From positions 79,501-143,500 of the forward strand of contig CAJHNH020002824.1 in NCBI GenBank assembly GCA_905116865.2: DNA of 64,000 bases. Reading direction: 5' to 3'. Position 1 is the stretch's first letter. Every line of letters begins with the position of its first letter. The DNA comes from Candidula unifasciata (taxonomy: Eukaryota; Mollusca; Gastropoda; Stylommatophora; Geomitridae). The notes beneath the pieces are model-generated. The model was given only the letters and a program-made list of their open reading frames with translations, was not told the origin of the DNA and searched no databases. Position numbers and translations under genes: made by a program. This document shows positions 36,907 to 49,019 of the stretch, one piece after another.

Positions 36907-37163
36907 AGAAGGAAAAGACCCTTTTCCATACCCTCAAGCATATTGGGTATATAGGGCTAGACCTATATATTATAGACCACACGGCTCTTGAAGCATCACA
37001 CCGGCCGCCTTTAATTCCTAGGCCTGTACAAGGTACCCACGGAAGGCTGGGTCTACCTGGGAGCCAAGGTCATTTTTAAAAAACGTCCGGCCTCTGTCAG
37101 GACCCGAACACAGGATCTTCCGATCTGCATGCGAGCGTCTGAACGCTAAATCACGGTGGCTCT
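36907..37163 (-). mobile_element. tRNA-derived SINE, family SINE-2
   Basis: Nearly full length in reverse: AAAAGACCCTTTTCCATACC at the 3' end, ACACCGGCCGCCTTTAATTC in the body, and a head with complement-strand GAGCCACCGTGATTTAGCG and a B-box GTGTTCGGGTCC. Confidence 0.8.
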
Positions 37164-37274
37164 CTGAATAGGTTATGGTCTTTATAATTTCAACAGTTGA
37201 GCTTGCTCGTGCAGCAGTTGACATGACCTGGTTCTCGTCACAGTCCGCCAAAATAAAACTCCCTCCTTCGACAG

Positions 37275-37500
37275 CTCTCCAGCTTCATGCACTACCCATG
37301 TTTGTCTATTGTCCTGCGCCCAACTTTATGCAGGTTAGTCCTGCGCTTCTCTCTGTTCAGTCCACCCTGGCGTTTGATATAGCCAAAGTACTTCAATTTC
37401 TGAGGTAATATAACCGTTACGAGCCAGGTTACCTTGATATTCATCTTGTAGGATGTCAGAAATTCATGTCTTCTTTGAGCATGGTATTCTTCGGATCTTT
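37275..37500 (-). mobile_element. LINE-K fragment
   Basis: The minus strand reads EEYHAQRRHEFLTSYKMNIK, then LVTVILPQKLKYFGYIKRQG and GLNRE. It is the KYFGHIKRHGGLE block of LINE-K with an intact short frame. A hAT MITE begins 7 bp beyond it at 37507. Confidence 0.72.
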
Positions 37501-37506
37501 CTATAC

Positions 37507-37703
37507 CAGCGGTTCTCAACCTGTGGGTGGCGACCCTTTTTGGGGTCTAACTATCCTTTCACAGGAGTCGCCTAAAACCATCGGAAAGCACATATTCAAT
37601 GAAGTTATGAAGTAAAGATAAAAATAATTGTATGTTTGGGGGTCGCCACAACTTCAGGAACTCTAATAAAGGGTCGCGACATTAGGAAGTTTAAGAACTA
37701 CTG
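37507..37703. mobile_element. hAT MITE, SPIN/Charlie-like, 197 bp
   Basis: It runs from CAGCGGTTCTCAACCTGTGG to AAGTTTAAGAACTACTG, with inverted ends and the internal GTCGCCTAAAACCATCGGAA block. The flanks TTCTATAC (37499-37506) and GTCTATAA (37704-37711) agree at 6 of 8 and match the TCTA-centred hAT target. Confidence 0.87.
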
Positions 37704-38264
37704 GTCTATAACATGTAAGCTCCAAAGCTCTTATTTTCTTTACTAATTATCGCTAGGTAGTCCAGACTCGCATCTTTATGGTATACGGGGAAAATGCGTT
37801 CTCTCAAAATTGGGACTTTGATGTGTGTGCTGTGCTTAGCTATAGACTTTTAATGCTCAATAAATGATGGTCTTTACAATTTCAAAGGTCGATGTTTAAC
37901 GTCGATTATGTTCTGTACCTCTATATGAATATACAGGCATATGTGCCGATATACGTTTGAAATCTCATCCGCTACAGTACAACTAGTGTCAGCTTGCTGT
38001 TTTCTGTGATCTTGATACGTCTAACAGTTTGCGATCTTCTTGTCACTTTGCGTAAACGCAGTTCTCTGTTTTTCCCGTAAAAATGACATATGACTGCTTT
38101 CAGTGCCGCTCTGTCATCATTATTGTGTTCTTCTGATTTGGCAGACGACAATCTAGTGTAAGGCTGTCAAGACAATCCAATCTTTTCTTGATAAAAAGTG
38201 ACATATGGCAACCTAATGTCACAATGTTAACATAATCCTCTGTATTTCTGGATTAGTTCTACAG

Positions 38265-38870
38265 TATACAACCTCCCGCGTCAATGTTAACGCATTCATT
38301 GTCATATGTTTTTAAAAAAAATGTTTTTGATTAGTTCTACAGTATACAACCTCCCGCGTCAATGTTAACGCATTCATTGTCCTATGTTTTTTTAAAAATG
38401 TTTTTGATTAGTTCTACAGTATACAACCTCCCGCGTCAATGTTAACGCATTCATTGTCCTATGTTTTTTAAAAATGTTTTTGATTAGTTCTACAACTTAT
38501 TATCGAATGTACTCTGTCAATTATCTTCTATTTTATGGCTACATTCTACAGATTACAACCTCATGTGTTACTTTGTTAACCCATTGTCTATTTTGTTCCT
38601 GATTAGTTCTACAATTGTTTATCTAATAATGTACTCCTCTGTCAAATCTCGTCTATTAAATTTTATAAGTTTTACAGATTACAACCTCATTTGTCAGCTT
38701 GTCAACCCATTTTCCATTGTGTTCCGGATTAGTTCTACAATTGTTTATCTAATGTACTCCTCTATCAATTTACACTCTTCTATTTTATGGATAAGTTCAA
38801 TAAATTACAACGTCCTGTGTCATCCAATTGCCTATTGTGTCCACGATTAGTTCTAAACTGAAGAACTATT
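38265..38870. repeat. About 82-bp tandem repeat
   Basis: Three young copies of a unit of about 82 bp (TTAGTTCTACAGTATACAAC, CTCCCGCGTCAATGTTAACG, CATTCATTGTCCTATGTTTT) at 38270-38500. They fade into older, longer units that keep GATTAGTTCTACAATTGTTT and ACAACCTC up to 38870. The region 37712-38264 before it shows no feature. Confidence 0.88.
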
Positions 38871-39279
38871 TTACTTTTCTGGCAACCCGCTAGCCTCTAG
38901 TGTCTTTATCACATCTAGGACTGATCAAGATTTCTGCCATGTTTTTCAACGCATGCAGTGTTTTCTCTCTTCCCTCAAATAAATCTATCTCTTATCCGTC
39001 GCTGCAGCCTTCTCCAAACCATCTGGACTAGTATACCATGACGACTACCTAATCCTAATAAAAACAAGAACTCTGTAGCTCCAGTGGTGATCTCCAGGCA
39101 TTTCCCTAAAAATTGCGCTGTGAACTGAACGACGCCGTCCATAAAACGAACTGCGACTTTCAGAGACAGAGGGAAAGTGCTTGACTACGGTGACTTCTTA
39201 TATGTGTGAAGTGGGCCAACTTGACTGCCTAAGTCACTGTTCTTTCTAATATATATCCCAGCAAGATCACAGATGTGAT

Positions 39280-39845
39280 GAACATTTGACGTTCGTCATC
39301 ATCATGTAACTGGTCTTTTGCAGAACTTCGCTCCTATCACAATCTGCTTGAAAGAAACTCGGCCTCTTGTCAGCTCTCCCACCTTGTGTACTTTCATACT
39401 CAAAATTTCGATTATATCCTCTGCCCATCTTCGTTATGGTCGGCCCATGCCCCTCCTTTCTGGTACCATGCCTTCTGTTATTTTTTTCTAATCCACCATG
39501 GCGCTGGATATGACCAAAATATTTCAGCGTCCGTGGCACGAACTGTTCACTAGCCAATTTTCCTTTATGTTCAGATTTTTTGTTTAATGTCATATTTCTT
39601 GTCTTCTCTGTCCATAGTATTCTGGATATCTTTTGATAACATTTCAGCTCAAAAGCGCCTACTTTCTTTTTTATGGACTGGGCTATAGTCCACGACTCAC
39701 ATCCGTATACTGCTAAAAGTAAGATGCAAGCTCTCAGAATTTTAATTTGGATTTCCTTGCTGGTGTTTAACCATAGACATGTAATGCTGTTTAATCTTTG
39801 CATTGCTATGACCATCCTCCTTTTGATTTCTGTCAGTCTCCATTG
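39280..39845 (-). mobile_element. LINE-K reverse transcriptase C-terminal fragment
   Basis: The minus strand is open over 182 codons (39815-39267). It reads MVIAMQRLNSITCLWLNTSK, then LLAVYGCESWTIAQSIKKKV, then LKYFGHIQRHGGLEK. After that the frame slips and the G-R-G-R-P motif is lost. It is the closest partner of 22190-22745. The RT catalytic core is absent. Confidence 0.82.
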
Positions 39846-40835
39846 TTACTAATCCTAAAGCACAGATATTCAAAGTTCGTGATATTTTTAATGTCTTCGT
39901 CATGTTTTGTTATTTATTGACGTTATACACAGAAAATATGAGCACATTTTGAGCTAAAATATAGCCGGCGCTATATTGAATGCGTCTTTTTGTAGAATAC
40001 CTTTGATACAATTCATTCATTTGATGTCTGGTCTTTCTCTGATTCTACAGTGACAGCTTCTTTGATGATAAAACACACTTGTAGCTAACAGTACTTCATT
40101 CTCAGATTTCCCAAATACTTTATTTCTTGTTTATCTTCAAAGCAGTCAGTGGTACCTTTGTTAATTATAAAGCCATCATTTCTAATTGTCTTGTTTAGTC
40201 AAGCAACTAGTTCCTTTGTTTTTTTTTTAATAATTACGTTTCAAATGTAAATGTTTGTGTAAGTGATTACAGCGTCAAATACGTTTTGTTTTTGCTGTTA
40301 TTTGTGCACGGTTATTTCTTAATTGGTAATGTAAACTGTTTGATAGCCAAACACCGGTTATTGTTTCTTCTTTTTGTGTGTGTCCCTTGTCTAAAGCAGA
40401 CAACTGTGATCGCGACTCTCCAGTCTTTTAATTCTAACGCCATTTGATATTTTCATTAAAATATTTTTGATTATACGGTTCGCAGCTGATAATACAACGG
40501 GTATAGAGCAAGTGAAAGACCTCGGAAAATATGGAGTGATGGCATTAAGAACAGCCTTACAGAAATGAACATCAGTCTTGATAGTGATCTTGACAGAGCT
40601 CATCAACGTAAATTACATCCCCCTCCCTCCCCGGACACTTCGATGAAGGGAAGAAGAAGAAGAAGAAGCTGAAAATTTTTTTACCATCACTCTTTTCTGC
40701 ATCATTTTTGGGGTTGTGTTGGGGGGGGGGGGGGGGGGGGGGGGGTATCTTCCCACAAAGTTCTCCTCCTTTCTGTTTTATTCTTTTCTTACCTTCAATA
40801 CCTTGCGGCAATAGTCATATTATTTATTCACATCC
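39846..40835. other. Unassigned stretch
   Basis: AT-rich DNA without a recognisable gene. It carries GAAGAAGAAGAAGAAG at 40650-40667 and a G run at 40722-40745. Confidence 0.45.
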
Positions 40836-40839
40836 TTCT

Positions 40840-41293
40840 GACTCGCCTTCCGACACTTATCTCTGATATAAGACCTTCTATGCCAGAATGTCAAATTACT
40901 GTACGTCTCTTTTTATCTCCACCTGGTTCTCCCTCTCCCAACTCCCTGTCTCTCTCCCTCTCGCCTACTGACACTCATCTCTGATATAAGATCTCTGCAA
41001 GGTAGTTGAATTATTGAACGTCTCATTTTATCTCCACCTGCTTCTCCCAAATCCCTGTCTCTCTCTCTCTCTCTCTTTCTCTCTCTCCCGCCCACTGACA
41101 CTTATCTCTGATATAAGATCTATACCAGATTGTTGAATTACTGAACGTCTCTTTTTATCTCCACCTGGTTCTCCCTCTCCCAACTCCCTGTCTCTCTCCC
41201 TCTCACCCACTGACACTCATCTCTGATACAAGATCTATGCCAGAATGTTGATTTACTGAACGTCTCCTTGTGTCTCCACCTGCTTCTCCCAAC

Positions 41294-41343
<50 letters not shown>

Positions 41344-41445
41344 TCGCGCCCACTGACACTCATCGCTGATATGAAATCTTCCATGCCACAATGTCAAATT
41401 ACTGGAAGTCTCATTTTGTCTCCACCTGCTTCTTTGCTTACCTAA
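40840..41445. repeat. About 120-bp minisatellite with internal (CT)n
   Basis: About five units, each with CTGACACTCATCTCTGATAT, AAGATCTATGCCAGAATGTT, ACGTCTC-TTTT-TCTCCACCT and a variable (CT)n. Spacing varies from 115 to 140 bp, mostly through (CT)n length. Stray single units occur at about 41675-41760 and 42165-42260. Confidence 0.9.
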
Positions 41446-41660
41446 AAGCATGTCGTAAAAGACGACTAATTAGGAGCTTCCTTCAAAGTTGGAGTGCATC
41501 TGCCTGAGAGGCAATAAACCAACAGTCTGCATACAAATGAGTCAGATCTGTAAAACGGATGCACACGCAACACTCAGGATCTGTAACAGGACGGCAGTCC
41601 AGAAGTGGATGATCAACCAGAACTTTCCGCCAGAGTTTACAGCTGGTAAACGCAAAGAAG
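41446..41660 (+). repeat. Dispersed repeat family 6
   Basis: AAGCATGTCGTAAAAGACGA, GCCTGAGAGGCAATAAACCA, AACGGATGCACACGCAACAC, and CCGCCAGAGTTTACAGCTGG near the end. It is close to 3105-3335. It has inserted into, and split, the 120-bp minisatellite: a stray unit follows it. Confidence 0.78.
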
Positions 41661-41904
41661 ATCTTTTAAGCCAGAATGCCATAATACTGAAAGTCTCATT
41701 CTGTCTCCATCTGCTTCTCCTAAACCTTCTTCTCTCGTGTCTCTTCCTCTACGACCATTTTCTCCCCACCATCCTCCTGCCTCCTTCATCCCATCCTCCC
41801 TCTGTTTTCTCCCCGAATTGGCCGAAGTGGGCTGACTGCCAGACTCTGAAGTAGGTAACCATTTCTCTTTGTGACTTCCTTTCTTTTCGGACACTGGCCT
41901 GGTG

Positions 41905-42153
41905 CTTTATCTAAAGGTGAAGGTTAAAGTGGACAGGGTCGACTGCATTGCACTGGGTTTGATCCCATATGACTCGGCCCCTCTCTGCAGAACAGTTAGC
42001 CGCCTGCCGAGATCGCTGCGTGGAGCAGGAACTCCCGAGCTCCGGCGAAGATCCCCGTAAAAATTGCACTCGTGAACTGAAGGGAGCAGCCATGGAACGA
42101 ACCCATGACCTTTAGAGCGCGAGGCAAACGATCTGACTACTTCACCACACATA
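41905..42153 (-). mobile_element. tRNA-derived SINE, family SINE-5
   Basis: The minus strand from 42153 reads TGTGTGGTGAAGTAGTCAGA (A box), GTTTGCCTCGCGCTCTAAAG, then GTCATGGGTTCGTTCCATGG (a good B box). The body ends at about 41905. A fragment of the same body (CTAAAAATTGCGCTGTGAAC) occurs at 39108. This is the cleanest tRNA-like head among the single-copy families. Confidence 0.75.
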
Positions 42154-42289
42154 ATAATGCTTCCCAGTCATCTCTGATATAAGATCTTCCATACCAGAAT
42201 GACACAATACAGAATGTCTCTTCTTGTCCCCACCTCCTTCTCCCAACTCCCATCCTCTCTCTTTCGTCTACTGTCTACGGCATTATTAC

Positions 42290-45035
42290 TATTCTTCTAT
42301 TAAATGTTAGGCCATAATTTATTCCTTGGTGCCAGCCTGAAACTGCTTGTTGCTATCACTTACACCCATGGAAATCTAACCCTAGTACTAAAGGTGCAAG
42401 AATCTGTTTAACGCCTTCACTGACCTCTAGATCACATATCCACATAGGTAACTAAATTTACTGCGAGGTAGGCAAGGATATAAAATAAAAATATACACCT
42501 TCTGTACCTGTGTAAAGTATACTATGGTCCGTCCACCGAGTAATGCTCTATCACAATCAATCAGAGAAATCAACATAAAGTCAACCAAACAGAAAAAAAA
42601 AAATGACATGCTACAACAAAGACACAACTCAGGATGTGAACATAAGAAAATGTTTAATTGATTAAACCAATTCAACAGAACGATATCTCTTCTGAAACAA
42701 CCAATGAGAGACAAAAATACAAAACTATAAAAGAAACAGAAAGCAAAAATGGAGAAAAAAAAATACAAAAAAAAAAAAAACAAAAAAAAAAACAGAAGAG
42801 TCAAAAAAAAAGTGGGAGAAAATTGATAAAAAACATCAAGTAAAAGTTGACTGCCCCGAAACGCAGGTAAAGCATGGAAATATACATACACCCAAACATT
42901 ACAATGATTATTATGCTGTAATAAATATCAGATAACTGAACTACAAACGAGAAACAAAGCCAGAGATGTAACCCAAAAAACACAAATTATACCAATTGCA
43001 GACAATAATAAATCGTAAAGTGTGGCATTCAACTTAAATCGGGTGTTTAAAAGCCAGAAATTAAAACGTTATATATGTTATAAATAAACTGTAACAATAT
43101 GTCCTGACAGTGTGGCAAAAGTTTACAAATGTACATCCTGACTCGGCATCTGTGGCCTACGCAGAAAGTTCTGAGAATCACTGTAAGAAGTGTCTCAGAT
43201 GTTTTTTTCCTAAGTAAAGCCAATGAATCACCAGTACCCACAGCCTTTTCAGAAAAAAAATGCCTCCTTGTCTTGCCGACTTTATTCAAATAACCGGTCT
43301 TTGTCGGGCGGACTTTTGGTCACATGACAACATCATAAACTTAACAGCCAAGAATTGTCATAAGATGCTATGACGATCAAAAGCACTGACGACATCATTC
43401 ACCGATCAACTTGTGACTTTCATCCCGAATCAGGGGAACTATAAAAACAAAGAAGCCGCTGGAACTTTTTTTTTTTTTTTTCCAGCAGAAGGGAAATTGA
43501 ACGTAGCGACAGACTTTCAGGCTCTTCTGTCAGTCCCAAAGTCATGCTTCAGAATTTCTACTGTTAGGAGAGGTGTACTTAGTGACCTAGGCCTCCAAGT
43601 TAACCAAACCTAACATACAAGGAAACGTTTTAAAGGGATGTAAAAGTGACTTATGTTTAATCGACCTATGACAAACCTATTATTCAGTTAAAAACATAGT
43701 GCTGCACAACATACGCACCTGCTTCAAAGTGTGGCCCGGGGGGTGGGGCGTCCCATCAGTGTATTTTTAAAACGAAACAAGTGTTTTCAAAAAGACATTC
43801 AGTATTTCCAGCTTGTAAAAAGTTTAGCAATTTTCACTTTCCATAAAGTATAATTAACTCTTTTGGTCCCAAAACAAGGCACTGTAGGTGATATTGTCAT
43901 TGTCCAAATGAACCAGGCAACGCAGCTCGGTCTAATACGAAGAGTACTACTGACATCTGTCAGATATTTCAAAATGCAACTTGGTCTATGTTTCATGCAA
44001 GGTGTGTAAGTGCTGCCTCCGTTACAGTTATGCACTCATGTTCTCTTCACTGGGGACACCGTCCCCTTGAGATATCTTCTGTGAAACCTTGTGGGACTGA
44101 AAGAGTTAACTATATTCCCATGTTCAGAAAAAAATGACCTCTCTAAAACCTATTAAATTTTAATTGCTGGAGGTGGGGCGCATAACCTGAAATAGAATAA
44201 ACAAGCCGTCTGATGGACACATTGGGGATGGACTTTTCTCTTAAGGATTGCATCTCGTAGATCTGACACCCAGGGACTCAATAAGCCACTATTCTGATGC
44301 CAATAAACCCGAAAGGAATCCGAGATATTCCCACTGAACCGTGTAGGTTACACAACAATACCCTGCGGACGGAGGACCTATAAAATGTGTGTCTTTAAGT
44401 GTTAAAGAGATCAGGTTGCAGGAAGTAAAAAAAAATAAAAAAATACTGAATATCTTTTTAAAACAACTATACTCCTGTATTATCAAAGCACAGGTCTAAG
44501 TAAAGTGGTCTTCACACAGACAGTTAGATTGTTTCAAGTCAACCCCTGGGGCGGAAATATTCAAGGTATCAGTTCATGTCAATAAATAAGTAATAAATTA
44601 GTATGTCTGTGACAAAAACACTGAGTGTCAACACAGATATCACCAACTAGCTGTAAGAGATCTCTATATGTTAGGTGATATGATATCTCTTGTGTTACAA
44701 TCAATCATCACTTGTGCACTGGATTACCTGCGATTGTCTTGAAAGAAAACCAAACCAGCCATCAGACTAGCTATCCATTTACCCGGCTGGGCTGTTAATA
44801 AGTTTACGATGTTCTCTAAAGAGATGATGTAAAACTGACTTTAGTGTTTTATTCTTGTCACTCCTCTTTCAGCACCTCGCATTTCACAATATAGGCGTTG
44901 GTTACACTGTAAATGATTCATATTTCAACAACTTTTTCTGTATCATCTTTTGATACGCTGATTCCTTTCAGGTTTATCAGGTTAAATTCTCAACTCTTAT
45001 AGTTACATTAGTTTACCTCATTCAGAAACTAAGAC
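42290..45035. other. AT-rich flank downstream of the ELAV gene
   Basis: Apart from A runs at 42590 and 42750-42810, I see no gene or repeat. Part of it may belong to a long ELAV 3' UTR, since ELAV-family 3' UTRs are often several kb (family knowledge), but nothing in the sequence fixes its end. Confidence 0.4.
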
Positions 45036-45036
45036 T

Positions 45037-45042
45037 TTTATT
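45037..45042 (-). promoter_or_regulatory. Candidate poly(A) signal for ELAV
   Basis: AATAAA on the minus strand, 573 nt past the ELAV stop. Another lies at 44848-44853. In AT-rich DNA such hexamers occur by chance, so this is only a candidate. Confidence 0.25.
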
Positions 45043-45614
45043 CAAAAATATATTTTAAATTCTCTCGTTTTGAGAACATTCTAAGTAACAACAGAAGAAA
45101 CTTGAAAGAGTTAATTAAAACAACAGTAGACTATGCAGACTGTACTGTTTCCGTAAAACTACACAGAACAAACGTAATTCAGTTATGACACTCCTTCTCA
45201 AAACCTAACGCTACCTGTAAACCACATTATGAGTGTCTGTCTTCAAAGGAAATCGAACCATCTTCTAAATGCCTACCATTTAGGTAGCTGTCGCAAAATT
45301 CTCAAAACACAACCGCATAAAGACCCACAAAAAAAAAGTCGGGACTGTTTCCATAAAACTACACAGTCCAGACTTACTTCAGACATCACTGAATGCAGAC
45401 ATCCTCCTGAGTAAATGACCTATTAGTGGATTCTAATGATACTTTTTTCTACCACGTCTCCGTGTGCAGAATCATCCGGTGATTAGTACGATGGTAGGAG
45501 TTTGTTCAGAGTTACTAACATGTGTTAATCCCCGCTGCTGAGGGAATTCGTCTTTGTTTTTGTTTTTTTCTGTGAGATGATGTTTTTTGAGTAGATCTGG
45601 CTGACTGTGGGATT

Positions 45615-46025
<411 letters not shown>

Positions 46026-46129
46026 TTACAAATATCTACGTCAACGTGTGTACAATTATTTGTATCACTCCATTTAAAATCGACAAAGTCCCCACAAAAT
46101 GTACTGCCTTATATAAAGTGCAGTCGCTT

Positions 46130-46184
46130 GTGTGCGTGGTGTGTGGGGTGTGCGTGGTGCGTGTGGTGTGTGCCTGTGGTGTGC

Positions 46185-46272
<88 letters not shown>
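46130..46272. repeat. (GT)n and (TA)n microsatellite in the last ELAV intron
   Basis: GTGTG-rich leader at 46130-46198, then about 74 bp of AT dinucleotide. It lies about 190-260 nt upstream of the last exon's acceptor in transcript orientation. Confidence 0.95.
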
Positions 46273-46275
<3 letters not shown>

Positions 46276-46454
46276 GCTTCAATCTGGCCTCCATGGGACG
46301 GTGCTACATTTGTAGCTGTGCTGAAAAGAGGGGTGACCCGGAAACGTCAGCATCGAGGCATTAATCAACTGAACGGTGACTTACCGCTTATCGAAAGAGA
46401 GGGACAAACAAACATACTGACGAATACCTTCGACCAAGAATAAGAAGAAGAAGA

Positions 46455-46725
46455 AGAAAAACACCGACATCCTACATGATCTGAGCATGCAGGCAAACTG
46501 GCTCACAAAGAGCATCCTATCCCGAAGGCCGAGGTATTTCAGCCGTGTAAGCGTCAAGGTGGTCTGGATAGAACAGTAATGGTAGGTACCCATTCGAGAC
46601 ATTGAAAGTGCATTGGCTATGAAATCACAAATGGTTGAAGAATTTATTAGGGACAGAGACTTTCAGAAACGTCATTATGTGAGCTATGTTCTGTAAAGGA
46701 CACGGTGATCATGACGATGATAATG
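46455..46725 (+). mobile_element. LINE-K fragment inside an ELAV intron
   Basis: ACCGACATCCTACATGATCT and AAGAGCATCCTATCCCGAAG correspond to the D-I-L-H-D-L-S and K-S-I-L-S-R block. The KYFGH motif is decayed (RYFSRV). The 3' end GTTCTGTAAAGGACACGGTG matches the family. It is opposite in strand to the gene. Confidence 0.6.
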
Positions 46726-46784
46726 ATGATGGTGATGTGTTAACAGGTCTGCCTGTATTACCTCACCCTGGTTCCGAATTGGTA

Positions 46785-47085
46785 GAAATGATATTATCAG
46801 ACAGACTGTAAAAACAACACCATTCAGCACCTTTATTGAGAAACAAAAGATCAAAATGGTTTGGTCACTTAGTTAGAATGTAGTCAGAACAACTACCAAG
46901 ACAGGCGCTACACAAGAAAAGATCTGAAGTGAAAGCAAGAGGTCGCCCAAGGAGAGTATGGATTGATGATAACGTGTTTCTACATCGACACAGAATGACA
47001 ATAGCCAATGCTGCCCATGAAGTATTGGATCGCAAACTGTTCCTGCCCACGACGCTTAACGGCAACAGTGGAAACTGATGATGAT
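46785..47085 (+). mobile_element. LINE-W C-terminal fragment inside an ELAV intron
   Basis: Reads IEKQKIKWFGHLVRM, a stop, SEQLPRQALHKKRSEVKARG and RPRRVWIDDNVFLHRHRMTI, then ANAAHEVLDRKLFLPTTL across a frame change. It is the same family as 59028-59190 and 62450-62620. A further open frame to 47397 has no family that I recognise. Confidence 0.7.
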
Positions 47086-48139
47086 TATTCGTCTGGTTCA
47101 GTGCAAGGACAGTACTTTGGTATAAGAGAACAGTTTCAACAGCAACCTCACTGTGACAGACGTCAGCGCTTTTCAAGGTCTTTAATATCTGGTGGCCAAA
47201 GCATGGTTCCACAAAATTCGGCCAACGAATTCTTTAAAGTGATACCACAGCTAACGAAGATAATTCGATCCAAAATTAGACTGGTTAACCAACATGAGAT
47301 TTATGATAGATGGTGCGAAACTTCAGCTCACAATACAGCTACTTTATGTTCACGCGTATCCACTATAACATTCATTAACAGCATCCAAATTCGCTAGCCA
47401 AGTTAATATACTTCGTTAGCTGAAAAACGTGTTAACTGGGCCAAAGCTAAAGTATTATCCTCCAGGTCTCGACAACACAAATGCCTTTTCAAAAAAAAAG
47501 TTACATTCTTCTAACATTTTCTTGATCTTGTGTCAAATGTCATAGTCTGCCTTTCTAGTTAGTATATTTTCAAAATGCAACTTCTTTTCTGTCTGGAGAA
47601 AGTTTTATGATTCCCCATCAATGTGCATCTACTCACCCACAACCATACATTTCTATCAATCTTTATATGGAGTTAATCTACGGTTTGGTTTTTCATATAC
47701 CCATGGTCTGTCTGTAAATTTATATGCCTGTCTATCCGTCACTTAACCATACGTAAGTCTGTCTATCCAAACGCCTATTTGCCTATCTGTCAATTCTTCA
47801 ATTTATCAGTTTATACACCCATATAACTGTCTTTCATCTTGTATCCCTTTTCACCTATCTATTCATAAGTATGTGTGTCTATCCATTCATCCATCTTATA
47901 GTAGTGTACGCATCGGTCTCCTTTACTCTGCCTGCTCATCCAAATGTTTCAGTGTTTTCAATCGGTTTTTCTGTCTATGTATCCATCCTTATGACTATCC
48001 ACCCGCCTTTGCATATATTAGCCATCTGTCTGTCTGTGCTTCAGTCTGCCCACATATTAGATGACCCAAACTACACCTGCCCCCAACATATGACAGTAGA
48101 TCGGGCAAACTCTACTAAACAAGAGACACACATGCACAC

Positions 48140-48386
48140 CTGAATCTCCCCGAGGCTGTGGCGTGATGAATGGGTCCGAAGAACCGGCGATGAGTGGGCG
48201 ACAAATAGGTTGCCAGGGCTAAGGGGGCTATGCCAGCCAGGTTTTTGTTGGAACTGGGCGAGTTGGCAAATTTCACTGTGATGGGGTCCAAACAGCCATC
48301 GGGTATGTGATTGTTCAACTTCTGAATGGCCCGCTCCGCTTCACATCTCTGGTCAAACCGAATAAATCCAACTCCTTTGGATAGCC
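48140..48386 (-). CDS. elav: ELAV exon: second half of RRM2 and start of hinge
   Basis: 247 nt, between the acceptor AG at 48388-48387 (pyrimidine context CTCCACAG) and the donor GT at 48139-48138. It enters in phase 1 (GG completes a Gly codon) and leaves in phase 2 (AG of an Arg codon). Translation: LSKGVGFIRFDQRCEAERAI with RNP1 of RRM2 (KGVGFIRF), then QKLNNHIPDGCLDPITVKFA, the closing beta strand, then NSPSSNKNLAGIAPLALATY and LSPTHRRFFGPIHHATASGR of the hinge. IPDG-x-x-x-PITVKFAN is diagnostic for ELAV RRM2. The hinge keeps the R-R-(Y/F)-(F/P)-G-P and R-F-R landmarks of Hu proteins but is otherwise divergent. Confidence 0.95.
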
Positions 48387-48597
48387 CTGTGGAGCATGCA
48401 TTACCAAGTAAGTCTCATACTAGGTAATAGACATGACAGTTCTAAACCAACAAGAAAACATACCAGTAGGGCTAATAACTGAGATTCTAATATAACAAAA
48501 CAAGTTTTGAAAGTAATTTAAACATAAACAAACCTATCTACTTTAAAGAAGCCTTTTTAGTTCTTTTTTGCGTTCACCGGCTGTATATAACTATGGA

Positions 48598-48735
48598 AAA
48601 CTCTGATTGTTCGCACACTTCTGGACTTTAGTCTTATTCCAGAATTTGAGTTTTAAGTGCACATCCGTTTTACAGATCTGGCTTTTGTACGCAGATTGTT
48701 GATTCTCACGCAGATGCCCTCCGATTTCGAAGAAA
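48598..48735 (-). repeat. Dispersed repeat family 6, partial
   Basis: The complement of ACTTCTGGACTTTAGTCTTA, GCACATCCGTTTTACAGATC and GATTCTCACGCAGATGCCCT aligns with the body of the copies at 3105 and 41446. It is an intronic fragment. Confidence 0.55.
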
Positions 48736-48899
48736 ATACCCCCACAATGATTCGGCTTTTACAACATGTTTGATAAGTGGGCAGTGGGGTCTATTGTTTC
48801 AACAACCAATAATTAGACTCCTAAAGCCCACATGAGAATATGTCTTGGGTTCATTCCCACAACGTTACCTGTGATTGTGTGCATATATATATATATATA

Positions 48900-49018
48900 T
48901 TGACCATTGATCCAAGGTGCACCTAATCTTAAATGAGTACCAGGTATTGGCATGTGAAGTATAGGCGGCCGCTGTGATTCCACCGAGTGCAGATTAGTCT
49001 AAAAATATGTACCTATCA
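48900..49018 (+). mobile_element. SINE-2 fragment in an ELAV intron
   Basis: GATCCAAGGTGCACCTAATC, GTGAAGTATAGGCGGCCGCT and GCAGATTAGTCTAAAAATAT are decayed versions of the SINE-2 body. The head is missing. Confidence 0.55.
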
Positions 49019-49019
49019 T

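Noticed and set aside
47008..47397. 129-codon plus-strand frame as a host gene in the ELAV intron
   Set aside because: Its start overlaps a LINE-W fragment in another frame, no domain is recognisable and no splice structure supports it.
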